Positions 35,701 through 46,993 of a stretch of 64,000 nucleotides of DNA are shown here, in pieces. Origin of the DNA: Pachypanchax playfairii (taxonomy: Eukaryota; Chordata; Actinopteri; Cyprinodontiformes; Aplocheilidae). The stretch covers positions 2,815,928 through 2,879,927 of the forward strand of contig SSNP01000031.1 in assembly GCA_006937955.1 (NCBI GenBank). Direction: 5' to 3'. Under the pieces are notes generated by a model. That model was not told the origin of the DNA. It did not search any database and saw nothing but the letters and a program-made list of their open reading frames with translations. Both the position numbers and the translations under genes were made by a program. Within the stretch, counting starts at the first letter, position 1; every line of letters starts with the position of its first letter.

Positions 35701-38700
35701 GGCTTCAGTCACCTCCCAGGGGGGGTTCCCGTCTTTTAAAGTAGAATATAACTGGAAGAATGAAGGAGACGTGATGTTCTACAGAGAAGCAGAGACTGGG
35801 TTCTACTGATAAACATGGAATCAAGCAGACAGGTACCTGAGAGAAACACTCCATGGATCCAACAAGGAAAATTACATCTTTAACAAGATCTGAAACTCTC
35901 ATCCTGAACTCCCCAAAATCATCTGTTTCCTCGGGGATTCCTTCCTGTCAGGTTTAAATAATGTTAGAAATTTACCACCAGAACTCTGACCACCATCAGA
36001 CCAGGTTCAGGATTCTTACATGATCTGAATCGAGCTGGCAGTGCCGAGCCAAACAGTGCAGGAGTCTCTGAATGTACGGTCTGAAGATGCTGTGAAGATT
36101 TGCATCACTTATTTTATACAGATGTTCTCCCAGACGATACCAGAAGTTAAAGGAAATCTCCACGACCTGGAACAAAGACACCAGAATCAGAATCAAGACA
36201 CACTGGACCTGCTCACACAGCAAAACCCTTCAGGTCTCTGAAGGTCCACCAGTATCTCAGTCAGGTTCAGGTCTCTGAAGGTCCACCAGTATCTCAGTCA
36301 GGTTCAGGTCTCTGAAGGTCCACCAGTATCTCAGTCAGGTTCAGGTCTCTGAAGGTCCAGCAGCATCTCAGTCAGGTTCAGGTCTCTGTAGGTCCACCAG
36401 TATCTCAGTCAGGTTCAGGTCTCTGAAGGTCCACCAGTATCTCAGTCAGGTTCAGGTCTCTGAAGGTCCACCAGTATCTCAGTCAGGTTCAGGTCTCTGA
36501 AGGTCCACCAGTATCTCAGTCAGGTTCAGGTCTCTGAAGGTCCACCAGTATCCCAGTCAGGTTCAGGTCTCTGAAGGTCCACCAGTATCTCAGTCAGGTT
36601 CAGGTCTCTGAAGGTCCACCAGTATCTCAGTCAGGTTCAGGTCTCTGAAGGTCCACCAGTATCTCAGTCAGGTTCAGGTCTCTGAAGGTCCACCAGTATC
36701 TCAGTCAGGTTCAGGTCTCTGAAGGTCCACCAGTATCTCAGTCAGGTTCAGGTCTCTGAAGGTCCACCAGTATCTCAGTCAGGTTCAGGTCTCTGAAGGT
36801 CCACCAGTATCTCAGTCAGGTTCAGGTCTCTGAAGGTCCAGCAGTATCTCAGTCAGGTTCAGGTCTCTGAAGGTCCACCAGTATCTCAGTCAGGTTCAGG
36901 TCTCTGAAGGTCCACCAGTATCTCAGTCAAGTTCAGGTCTCTGAAGGTCCACCAGTATCTCAGTCAGGTTCAGGTCTCTGAAGGTCCACCAGTATCTCAG
37001 TCAGGTTCAGGTCTCTGAAGGTCCACCAGTATCTCAGTCAGGTTCAGTGTCTGAACTTGACCTGATGTTTGTGTTTTTCTTGATATAAAATGGAACGTGA
37101 ACTGAAGGTGTTATTGTCATACCTCATACTGTGGATGTCCTGCACAGATCAGCAGCAGCTCCAGGGTCCTCAGGTCTCCCATACCCTGACCTGGACTCCT
37201 GACTGTTGTTTCTAAAAATGTCTCACACAGTTCAGTGAAGATCCGGCAGTAGTTCAGCACCCTGAGGACCAAAATGTAAAATAAGTGTGACTGATGACAC
37301 ATAAACCTCACAGTCTGCGTCCTGTCTCCATACTTGTCCAGGTCTTCTCGAGCAACTGCCATGTGATAAGCCGTCTCCAGCGTCAGGACACCCTGGAAGA
37401 GCTGCAAAGCCAAAGCGAAGTTGGTGTCCACATTTTCTATAGCATAAAGCGCCGAGCAGACACAGTCCGATGCTGCTTCATGTAAGTTAGTTGAGGTTTC
37501 ATCCCTCTGCTGTGGACACAAAAACGGATCAATTGTTCCGTTCGTTAACATGAAACCAGGATCCTCTGACCAGAAGACACCCGATACTCCAACAATCTCT
37601 CACAGAATAATGTGTGAAGCTCACCAGGATTTGGAAGAGAACCATGAGCAGCTGATTACTGGCCATAAAGTTACTGTCCAAGACTCCCAGGTTGAACCAG
37701 CTGCCCAGACAACGAAACACTTTGATGAGCATCTTCTCATCATTACCCGTCTTCTCCACACATGATGTCTGAAAAGGACACAAAAGGACAGTGTCAAGAA
37801 TCAGCAAATCAGATCAATTTCTAATTTTAATCAATTACAAACAGAGAAATTATTCTGACAGACTGAGAGGACGGAAAGACAGACAGACTGAGGAAGGACA
37901 GACAGATTGAGAGGAAAGAAGGACAGACAGACTGAGAGGACGGACAGACAAATTGAGAGGAAAGAAGGAAAGACAGACTGAGAGCACGGGAAGACAGACA
38001 GACTGAGAGGACGGACGGACAGACAGATTGAGAGGACGGACGGACAGAATGAGAGGACGGACAGACAGATTGAGAGGACGGACAGACAGACAGACTGAGA
38101 GCATGGACAGACAGACTGAGAGCATGGACAGACAGATTGAGAGGACGGACGGACGGACAGACAGATTGAGAGGACGGACGGACAGACAGAATGAGAGGAC
38201 GGACAGACAGATTGAGAGGACAGACGGACGGACAGACAGATTGAGAGGACGGACAGACAGACAGACTGAGAGCATGGACAGACAGACTGAGAGCATGGAC
38301 AGACAGATTGAGAGGACGGACGGACAGACAGAATGAGAGGACGGACAGACAGATTGAGAGGACAGACGGACGGACAGACAGATTGAGAGGACGGACGGAC
38401 AGACAGAATGAGAGGACGGACAGACAGATTGAGAGGACGGACAGACAGAATGAGAGGACGGACAGACAGATTGAGAGGACGGACGGACGGACAGACAGAT
38501 TGAGAGGACGGACGGACAGACAGAATGAGAGGACGGACAGACAGATTGAGAGGACGGACAGACAGACTGAGAGCATGGACGGACAGACTGAGAGGACAGA
38601 CAGTCTAACCAGCAGCGTGACCACAGTGGCGGAGTAATACGCCAAGTCCTCGATGATTTCTGTCCTCCGATTGGCTCCGATCCTCAGAGACCTGCTGTGA

Positions 38701-40312
38701 ACTTCCTCCGGCAGCACAGTCAGAATTTCTATGAGGAATGGCATCGAACTGATGTCATTGTTGTACCTGAGAGAGGCGGAGCCACAAGCAGAAACAACAG
38801 ACAAGTCAACAAACAGTTCTGTTTTTCAGGAATCTTTGCCCGTGCAGTGTGTGAACAGGTGAGTGTGGGAATTCATACTTTTCTATGAGCGTGTGAACGC
38901 ATCCTTTCCAAGACGCCATCTGAAGAGCCAGATCAGCGATTGCTAAAGCCAGCTGAGACAAAAAACAACTTCATCACACAACTCAAACACATCTGGACAG
39001 AAGCACGTTCAAAACCCGATGATTTCCTACAAACTGTCTGATGAAACGAATGAATGAAACATTCTGACGTCCTGCTTTCAGACATCAAGACAGTTTATAT
39101 AAAACCAGCACAGTGAGACTCAGTCACACATCAAACACCATCTCAAACAGACATGAAGTGGTCATCCTCAGCGCGCCACTGCGGGGACCAGGCTGGAATG
39201 TCATCATATAAACACTGTCCAAATCCTCAGGTTTCACAGAGCTGTGAAGAAGCTACACCTGCGTTACCTGTGTGACGATGATGGGCGACAGGTCTTTGAG
39301 GTTTTGGATATGGGTCAGCAGAGAGTCTCGCAGTGCATTGTGGGTTTCAGGTGGAAGCTCGTAAAATGACATCTGGATTTTCATCTTCATTGTCTGAGCA
39401 GCGAAATAACACGACTCCACATCTTGTTTAAGCTGCAGCAGCTGGTCTGAGATCTCCCAAGCAAACATCTATACACAGAACAGGAAGTGATGCTATTACC
39501 ATACATCAAGTCACACCACAGTTGGAAACCAAACAAGCAGGTTTCTGGCTTACAGAGTGTTAAATGTTTGAAATACAATTATTTTAAGCCTGCGAGTGAA
39601 GAATTGGTTTGTTTCCAACAGAAATGAAAAAAATACTGACGGACATGTTTCTCTGTTTAGTTTTCAAAAATAAAATATTTATTCAAAAATCCTCTTTTGC
39701 ATCAGTGCATTGACCGATTGAAGACAACAAAGAGACAGAACCTTACAGACTGTGTGATTACACTTGAATGAATCTGATTCCGTCACACAGTGTTGATGAC
39801 AGGCGCCGAATGTAAAATCTGGATGTTTTTGACTGGAGTTTGGCGTGTAGCTGTCAGTTGCTAACCTAACAGGGCCTGCTAGAATTAAAGTTACACTTCC
39901 GTGTAAAAAGACAATGAATATTTGTAAGTAAGTGAGCAACCCTGATTAAAGCCTCCGTGTTGATGTTTTAACACTGAAACTCAGTTAAAATGAGGAAACA
40001 GTTTCTGTTTTGATCCATTCATTTTGTTAGCTGCTCTCGTGCTAACAGGAACTCAAGCTCCCCTGAGACTGCGCAGCTCTGTGCACCTGTACATTCCCCA
40101 CACAGGTGAGCCACTAAACTCCAGGACACATACATTACAGACTCCTCAGACTCTCCACGGCACCTCACTCTGGTTCGGTTCCGCGCTCTTACCGATCTCT
40201 GGAGCTCTCCGAGCCACAGCGAGGCTCGCTCCTTCCCGGCGGGGTCTGGGTCGTGGTAGAGGGCCTGTACCGCCTGGTAGACCAACGCCAGGCTCGGTTT
40301 ACCGCCCTCCAT
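29773..40312 (-). CDS. tnpo3: Transportin-3 (importin for SR splicing factors)
   Basis: Twenty-two coding exons from the right: 40193-40312, 39268-39468, 38879-38952, 38610-38766, 37625-37768, 37334-37509, 37123-37261, 36020-36166, 35837-35944, 35660-35751, 35448-35587, 33909-34100, 33573-33664, 33426-33502, 33279-33339, 33066-33206, 32820-32936, 32590-32684, 32166-32322, 31929-32096, 31377-31489 and 29773-29833. The lengths sum to 2772 nt, giving 923 aa, the human length as I recall it. Start MEGGKPSLALVYQAVQALY; later EVHSRSLRIGANRRTEIIED, HEAASDCVCSALYAIENVD, KAIHNICSVCRDHMAQHF and ERCCRCLRFAVRCVGKGSA; end EECKQVCWAVREFTRLFR. It is an importin-beta-family HEAT-repeat protein that carries phosphorylated RS-domain proteins into the nucleus and binds Ran-GTP at its N-terminal part. 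All junctions are GT-AG. Introns carry several minisatellites and one hAT-type insertion, but the coding frame is undamaged. Tail-to-tail adjacency to irf5 matches human 7q32. Confidence 0.98.
29834..31376 (-). other. tnpo3: tnpo3 last intron
   Basis: It separates the last two coding exons. No other exon recognised. A fragment at about 30755-30800 (GGTGGAGGTCTGCGC...AAGTGCTTTTCTAGTTA) matches the end of the dispersed repeat at 40848-41098. Confidence 0.65.
31510..31580. repeat. Short GACAGGACAGACCAG tandem in a tnpo3 intron
   Basis: A few copies of a 10-20-bp unit rich in CAGGACAGAC, in the intron between exons 20 and 21. Confidence 0.75.
34460..34617. repeat. Dispersed teleost repeat, left half, split by a transposon
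   Basis: It contains ATCCATTCATCCATCCATTT and CAGGGTCGCAGGGAGCTGG and runs into the target site of the hAT-type insertion. Its continuation is at 35259-35425 (TTTTTGGACTGTGGG, CAGGGAGAACATGCATG, GAACCCAGGACC). Confidence 0.75.
34618..35250. mobile_element. Non-autonomous hAT-type transposon with 8-bp target duplication
   Basis: The left end is AAGGGCTGAACGATTTTAG. The right end is CTAAATCGTTCAGCCCTG, so the inverse termini match apart from the second base. Flanks are the identical octamer ATTCACAC at 34610-34617 and 35251-35258. Length is 633 bp, with no transposase coding. Eight-base duplications and CAGGGC-type ends are characteristic of hAT elements. It sits in tnpo3 intron 11 and splits an older dispersed repeat. 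Confidence 0.88.
35259..35425. repeat. Dispersed teleost repeat, right half, split by a transposon
   Basis: Continuation of the repeat that ends at 34617. Joined at the duplicated octamer it gives one copy of the family also seen at 41110-41300 and 50393-50710. Confidence 0.75.
36234..37050. repeat. 37-bp minisatellite in tnpo3 intron 7
   Basis: About 22 copies of a 37-bp unit, GTCTCTGAAGGTCCACCAGT followed by ATCTCAGTCAGGTTCAG, with very few substitutions. Near-identity of the units points to recent expansion or homogenisation. Confidence 0.97.
37855..38605. repeat. Minisatellite in tnpo3 intron 4, GACAGACAGATTGAGAGGAC type
   Basis: About 0.75 kb of units of roughly 20-30 bp made of GGACGGACAGACAGA plus TTGAGA, ATGAGA, CTGAGA or CTGAGAGCATG. 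Long open frames on both strands (Leu/Ser/Val/Cys-rich on minus, Arg/Thr/Asp-rich on plus) are array artefacts. The array ends only a few bases from the donor of exon 4 (38610). Confidence 0.95.
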
Positions 40313-40460
40313 TGCGGTTCACAAGCAGGATCGAGTAAGACAGACTGTTCGGTTTGAGAACGGAGCTGAAAACCACCTAAACTACCGGAGCGTCGACCGC
40401 CATCTCACACAGGCTTCCCGCGGGCACCCTCGATCCTGTTCCGACAGGAAACACGGACAG
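40313..40460 (-). promoter_or_regulatory. tnpo3: tnpo3 5' UTR and promoter region
   Basis: GC- and CpG-richer sequence directly upstream of the tnpo3 start, including CTTCCCGCGGG and CGTCGACC. No TATA box was seen, as expected for a housekeeping gene. Confidence 0.45.
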
Positions 40461-40689
40461 ATCATTGGTTCCGCTCTGACACGGTGGCGCTGAAGTTCTT
40501 CAATAAACTTTTACTCGAATTATTGTTATAAACAGATCTGACAGTAAATATAAAATTAAAAACAGATAAAGGAAAACAACAAAAACACGTGTTCCATGTG
40601 TCTCTTACAGCTTTCACCTTCATATCATAAATATAAAGAAATAAAGAGCCACAGTGTTTATGTTTGACATAATAATTCAAAGACAATAC

Positions 40690-40845
<156 letters not shown>

Positions 40846-40847
40846 CT

Positions 40848-41300
40848 GCCAAGGAGGTAATGTTTTCATCAGGGTCTGTCTGTCTGTCTGTTAGCAGGAT
40901 AACTCTAACACTAATGGATTGATTTTGATGACATTTTCAGGAAAGGTCAGAAATGACCCAAGGAAGAATGGATTTGATTTGGGGGGTGATCCAGATTACC
41001 GTCTGGATCCAGGAATTTTTTTAAGGATACGGACATAGTACTTTCTACAATATGTCCACTTGGCGGAGGTCTGCACTCTGTGAGTGCTTTTGTAGTTATA
41101 ATTATTATTATTAGCTGTATGGTGGTGCAGTTGGTGGAGCTGTTGCCTTCTGCGTGGAGTTTCCTACAGTCCAAATGCATGCAAGAGGTGTGTGTGTGTG
41201 TGTGAATGGTTGTTTGTCTGTGTGTGGCTCTGTAATGGACTGGCAACCTGTCCAGGGTGTCCCCTGCCTCTCACACAAAGTCTGCTGGAAGAAGCAGGTT
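40848..41300. repeat. Two adjacent dispersed repeats upstream of tnpo3
   Basis: 40848-41098 begins CTGCCAAGGAGGTAATGTTT and ends CTTGGCGGAGGTCTGCACTC...GTGCTTTTGTAGTTA, a very common fish dispersed sequence. 41110-41300 is a copy of the GGTGGTGCAGTTGGTGGAGC...CAACCTGTCCAGGGTGT family. Both are non-coding. Confidence 0.7.
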
Positions 41301-41419
41301 CATTAAAATGGATAGATGGATTATTATTATTATTAATAATAATAATATGTTCATTAAAATGTGGTAGTCTTTGGAATCCCAGCTGTTTATTTTTGTGAGG
41401 AACAAATGACAGATTTTAT

Positions 41420-42310
41420 ACAAACAATAAATCAGAATCAGGTTTATTTGTCCAAGGAATCATCCATCTGTTTTTTTCACCCTCTTGTTCCTGCTCAGGG
41501 TTAGAAGCTGGTGTGTTTCTCCAGTAGGTATCAGGTGAAAGGTGGGACACACCCTGGACAGATCCAGAGGCCAGTACCAGACTGTTATGGAAGGAAACAG
41601 AAAACACAACTTGAACACAGGAAATGAAGATAAAGGAAGAAAACAGTAAACCATCATTAGTAACTAAAGAGGGGAAACATGGTTCCAGTGGGCTGAAGGG
41701 AAGAAGTCAGGGAGGTTTCAGTGCTGAATCAATAATCTGATGCTGGGACTTCAGGCTGGTTCTGGTCCAATCCAACATTTCCATCAGCAGTGATGACATG
41801 AAGCTGCTTGTCAGGTAAAGGAACAGGTAAAACTGCGGCCTCTACAGGAAATTATCACAGAAAAACACTTTACTTCTGAAAACACAGAAGAAATAAATTT
41901 GTTTTCAGAATGACAAACACAATAGTTACAATTCTTTTATATCTTTTGCAACTTTAAATATTTTCGAATCAAAGTTAAAAACCATGAATCAGTTTTATTA
42001 TTTTTGTTTCTGAGATTATTAAAAGCTGTTTTTTAAAGCAACCTCAGAGTTTTTGTCCCGACTCATCTGTAAAAGAGACTCATCAGCTGAGTCCCTGCAG
42101 CTTTTAACAAGATAAGCCATCATATCCCATTAACTGCAGTCACTGAGATGGACAGCTCAGACATGCTTGTTTTAAATCATACAAGGTCAAACAGCCAATA
42201 ATATCCCCACTGGTGTACAACAAGGCCTGGTGTTTGGACCTAGGGCCCACAAAGTGACCCAGAAAAATCCCTTCTTTTCATTCTCAGGACTAATTCTGTG
42301 GGTGTAAATG
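41420..42310. other. Intergenic sequence, repeat fragments only
   Basis: 41430-41460 (AGAATCAGGTTTATTTGTCC) looks like a LINE tail in reverse. 41460-41590 holds an inverted partial copy of the GACA-GGTGTGTCC repeat. Nothing gene-like was found to 42310. Confidence 0.45.
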
Positions 42311-42873
42311 TTTAAAGAGGCCAGAAAGATTTAATGACTTTGTGGTTATTTCTTAAGTATTAACCTGTAATATGAAACATTTTACATCTAAAAAACACTT
42401 ATTCATAGACCTTTCAATCTGTCTGCGTCAAGATTCAGCTGGCTTCGTCAGGCTTCAGGCAGCAACTCGTTCATTATTTGAATTTGTTGGACTCTGATTG
42501 GCTAACAAACTAGCCTATGAGAGCAAGGTATACTGTTTCCTGCCCCGCTGCGCATGGCAACAGCAGAGGTTCTCTCTTTCTGTTTGCTACGTCTTATGCT
42601 ACAGCTTTTAGCCAGCAGCATGCTAGGGGTGGTTTCAACTGCGGGAGCTGATGAATACTAACGAACAAAGGAGTTATGACGAAACAAGTACCGGCCGTTC
42701 GAACTCGGCAGAACTCGGGTGTTATCGCCACCTGCGTAGTTTGAGAGATTAAAATTGAAAGAGAAGTATTTGACCTGTTTTCACACCCACTATGAAGGTA
42801 AGAACACCTGTGGAGCTAAAATATTCAACAGACACCTCAGAAAAACTGTTTTTAATGGAAGGGCCTCTTTAAA
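42311..42873. mobile_element. Non-autonomous DNA element, copy 2 (best preserved)
   Basis: It is bounded by perfect 12-bp inverted ends TTTAAAGAGGCC / GGCCTCTTTAAA (42311-42322 and 42862-42873). If the duplicated target is TTAA, the element proper has ends AGAGGCC/GGCCTCT, which would suggest a piggyBac-like mode. Internal sequence matches copies 1 and 3. No coding capacity. Confidence 0.85.
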
Positions 42874-43017
42874 TAAATACATAAAAAATCAAACACTTCA
42901 CACACAACAAGTTTATTCATGCACATTTAATGTTGTGATTTATTGAACATGTTTATTTAACATCAGCTGCTGAAATACAGAACAGTCTCAAGGTTGAATG
43001 TTCTATGTCTATGTGTT

Positions 43018-45486
43018 AAGGTTTAGGGTTATCCTAACAAATAAAGGTTAGGGTTTAGGGTTTAGGGGTTAGGGGTTAGGGGTTAGGGGTTAGGGGTTAG
43101 CGGTTAGCGGTTAGGGTTTAGGGGTTTAGGGTTTAGGGTTTAGGGTTTAGCGGTGAGGGTTTAGGGGACAGGGATTAGGGGTTAGGGGTTAGGGGTTAGG
43201 GTTTAGGAGTTAGGGGTTAGGGGTTAGGGGTTAGGGGTTAGGGTTTAGCGGTGAGGGTTTAGGGGACAGGGGTTTGGGGTTAGGCGTTAGGGGGTTAGGG
43301 TTCAGGGTTCAGGGTTCAGGGTTCAGGGTTCAGGGTTCAGGGTTCAGGGTTCAGGGTTAGGGGTTAGGGGTTAGGGGTTAGGGTTTAGGGTTAGGGTTTG
43401 GGGTTTGGGGTTTGGGTTTGGGGGTTAGGGGTTAGGGGTTAGGGGTTAGCGGTGAGGGTTTAGGGGTTAGGGGTTAGGGTTTAGGGTTTAGCGGTGAGGG
43501 TTTAGGGGACAGGGGTTAGGGGTTTGGGGTTAGGGGTTAGGGGTTAGGGGTTAGGGGTTTAGGGGTTAGGGTTTAGCGGTGAGGGTTTAGGGGTTAGGGG
43601 TTAGGGTTTAGGGTTTAGCGGTGAGGGTTTAGGGGACAGGGGTTTGGGGTTAGGCGTTAGGGGGTTAGGGTTCAGGGTTCAGGGTTCAGGGTTCAGGGTT
43701 CAGGGTTCAGGGTTAGGGGTTAGGGGTTAGGGGTTAGGGTTCAGGGTTAGGGGTTAGGGGTTAGGGGTGAGGGTTTAGGGGTTAGGGGTTAGGGTTTAGG
43801 GTTTAGCGGTGAGGGTTTAGGGGACAGGGGTTAGGGGTTTGGGGTTAGTGGTTAGTGGTTAGGGGTTAGGGGTTTAGGGGTTAGGGTTTAGCGGTGAGGG
43901 TTTAGGGTTTAGGGTTAGGGTTTAGGGGTTAGGGGTTAGGGGTTAGGGTTTAGCGGTGAGGGTTTAGGGGACAGGGGTTTGGGGTTAGGCGTTAGGGGGT
44001 TAGGGTTCAGGGTTCAGGGTTCAGGGTTAGGGGTTAGGGGTTAGGGGTTAGGGGTTAGGTTTTAGGGGTTTAGGGGTTAGGGTTTAGGGGTTTAGGGTTT
44101 AGCGGTGAGGGTTTAGGGGACAGGGGTTAGGGGTTTGGGGTTAGTGGTTAGTGGTTAGGGGTTAGGGGTTTAGGGGTTAGGGTTTAGCGGTGAGGGTTTA
44201 GGGGTTAGGGGTTAGGGTTTAGGGTTTAGCGGTGAGGGTTTAGGGGACAGGGATTGGGGGTTAGGGGTTGGGGGTTAGGGTTTAGGGGTTGGGGGTTAGG
44301 GGTTAGGGGTTAGGTTTTAGGGGTTTAGGGGTTAGGGTTTAGGGGTTAGGGTTTAGCGGTGAGGGTTTAGGGGTTAGGGGTTAGGGGTTAGGGTTTAGTG
44401 GTGAGGGTTTAGGGGTCAGGGGTTAGGGGTTAGGGGTTAGGGGTTTGGGGTTAGGGTGTAGGGGTTTAGGGTTTAGCGGTGAGGGTTTAGGGGACAGGGG
44501 TTAGGGGTTTGGGGTTAGTGGTTAGTGGTTAGGGGTTAGGGGTTTAGGGGTTAGGGTTTAGCGGTGAGGGTTTAGGGGTTAGGGGTTAGGGGGTATGGAG
44601 TTGGGGGTTAGGGGTTAGGGGTTAGGTTTTAGGGGTTTAGGGGTTAGGGTTTAGGGGTTTAGGGTTTAGCGGTGAGGGTTTAGGGGACAGGGGTTAGGGG
44701 TTTGGGGTTAGGGGTTTGGGGTTAGGGGTTAGGGGTTAGGGGTTAGGGTTTAGCGGTGAGGGTTTAGGGGACAGGGGTTAGGGGTTGGGGGTTGGGGGTT
44801 GGGGGTTGGGGGTTAGGGGTTAGGGGTTAGGTTTTAGGGGTTTAGGGGTTAGGGTTTAGGGGTTTAGGGTTTAGCGGTGAGGGTTTAGGGGTTAGGGGTT
44901 TGGGGTTAGGGTGTAGGGGTTTAGGGTTTAGCGGTGAGGGTTTAGGGGACAGGGGTTAGGGGTTTGGGGTTAGTGGTTAGTGGTTAGGGGTTAGGGGTTT
45001 AGGGGTTAGGGTTTAGCGGTGAGGGTTTAGGGGTTAGGGGTTAGGGTTTAGGGTTTAGCGGTGAGGGTTTAGGGGACAGGGGTTAGGGGTTTGGGGTTAG
45101 GGGTTAGGGGTTAGGGGTTAGGGGTTAGCGGTGAGGGTTTAGGGGTTTGGGGTTAGGGTTTAGGGGTTTAAGGTTTAGCGGTGAGGGTTTAGGGGACAGG
45201 GGTTTCGGGTTAGGCGTTAGGGGGTTAGGGTTCAGGGTTCAGGGTTCAGGGTTAGGGGTTAGGGGTTAGGGGTTAGGGTTCAGGGTTAGGGGTTAGGGGT
45301 TAGGGGTTAGGGTTTAGTGGTGAGGGTTTAGGGGTCAGGGGTTAGGGGTTAGGGGTTAGGGGTTTGGGGTTAGGCGTTAGGGGGTTAGGGGGTTAGGGTT
45401 CAGGGTTCAGGGTTAGGGGTTAGGGGTTTGGGGTTCGGCGTTAGGGGGTTAGTGCTCAGGGTTAGGGGTTAGGGGTTAGGGGTTAG
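43018..45486 (+). repeat. Telomere-like G-rich satellite, TTAGGGG/TTTAGGG type
   Basis: About 2.47 kb of GGTTAGGG-family heptamers and octamers (TTAGGGG, TTTAGGG, TTCAGGG). A spacer phrase, GCGGTGAGGGTTTAGGGGACAGGGG, recurs irregularly every 40-150 bp. G-richness stays on the plus strand throughout. Canonical TTAGGG hexamers are a minority. It is flanked by unique DNA on both sides, so it is an interstitial array and not a chromosome end. Confidence 0.95.
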
Positions 45487-45489
45487 CTT

Positions 45490-46860
45490 CACAGATAAAG
45501 GTAAACAATTGATCAGTAAAACTGCTGAAGTATCTGAAACACCATGTTGAGCTTCAGCTGCTGTTAAACTCCTCCTAACTGAGGTCGTATCATACCCATG
45601 CTTGTCCTGTTCACAGCCTGGTTACGATACAGCCTCTGCTCTGAAGGGCACTAATCAGTCAGTCAATCATCAATACAATCCTTCTGATCTTTCTGCAGTG
45701 AAGCATCACTCATCTTCTTTCAGAGCTACAGGAAACTAGTCAGCAGAAAAAGGTGAGAACAGATAAAACAGATGTTCCTCAAAACTCCAGCAAATGATGT
45801 ATTTTCCTTTAAGCAGATTAAAAATGTTTCCTGAAACTTAAACAAGAAAAAGTTCAAAGTTTAACCAACACAAACACAAAATACCTTGAGTTGTGCAGCA
45901 GCTTTCCTTAGTGAAGAAGAGATGAAGTGATGAAGAGTTGGAGCAGCGGAAGGACCAGAACCTGAATGGCAGAGACTTCCGTCGTTATTCATATCTTCCT
46001 CCGACTGACCCATTTGTCTGTTTGGACCGCTGTGAACCAGTGAGGCGAGGGCGGTGGGAGCGGTGGAGTCATTATGGGTCTAATCTGATTTTGTGACCAT
46101 GTTTTCAGGATTTGGAGGACTGAAGGAGGATGACCCGCTCAGGTAAGTCTTAAACATCCGGATTAGACCTGAAGTCATGGAAAAGTAAAGGTTCTTATTG
46201 GGTTTTTATCTGCCAACCACCTGCTCTACATCACTGAGCCTCTTCATCAGTTCACCTAAAACCTCTGCAGCTTAATGTTTGTCTTAAAGGTGAAACATTG
46301 TGGATTTACATAATAAAACAGAGAAAATGCAGCTTTTATTTTCACCTGCAGGGAAAAGATGAAAACAGGTTTGAACTTATTTAACTATGTTTAACTATTG
46401 TAAAATATTATGACATAAAAATAATCCACGACCCTCAACACACAACAAATAAATAAATAAACAAAAAGTGATGAAGAATTGGTTTATTGATTATTGATCA
46501 TGTTGATCTGAACTTTGTTATGTTTGTTAAACAAGTTAATTATCTTTATCCATTTATTCCTTTGGTCTCTGGTTGAAAGCTACTTTTTGACTGACACCTC
46601 GTCTTCTTCATCTTCTGCTACAGAAACCCAACCAGCTGATTAACATCAGACATGCAGCCATCTGAAGGAAAACAAGCTTTTTTGTGTTGAAAGCAGAAAC
46701 TAATTTTTAAATGTTTATCGATATAATAGAAAATAATCGTCAACTGAACAAAACAACAACAATATGGAAAGGAAAACAAGCTCATCTTTTCACAATAAAA
46801 GTGGTTTTGACTTTGAAACACTAATATGAGTGTGTTTTTATTGAGCATCCTCTCAGTAAG
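45490..46860. other. Upstream intergenic region of the SWS1 opsin
   Basis: No recognisable gene. It may contain opsin regulatory sequence. Confidence 0.4.
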
Positions 46861-46883
46861 CAGATTAAAGTGTCAGAAGATCT

Positions 46884-46951
46884 TAATCCGTAAAGTTTGG
46901 GAAAGCCGTACGGATTATGTTTAGGGTAAGTGGTTTATGAGCATATATAAA
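46884..46951 (+). promoter_or_regulatory. opn1sw1: opn1sw1 core promoter: CRX/OTX sites and TATA box
   Basis: TAATCC (46884-46889) and its reverse GGATTA (46912-46917) match the OTX/CRX photoreceptor site. TATATAAA is at 46944-46951, placing transcription start near 46975, just before the ATG at 46994. This also rules out an in-frame upstream ATG at 46937. Confidence 0.65.
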
Positions 46952-46993
46952 GAGACTGAAGACGTTCGGATCGGCAGGAAGCTTAAATTAAAA

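Noticed and set aside
37850..38804. 325-codon Leu/Ser/Val/Cys-rich frame on the minus strand
   Set aside because: It is a read-through of tnpo3 exon 4 into the intron minisatellite. Only 38610-38766 is coding.
43018..45486. A true chromosome end
   Set aside because: Unique sequence and genes continue on both sides, and the canonical hexamer is a minority.
46937..46993. Upstream in-frame ATG extending the opsin by 19 residues
   Set aside because: The ATG at 46937 lies upstream of the TATA box at 46944-46951, and the extension does not resemble any SWS1 N terminus. MGKYF at 46994 does.
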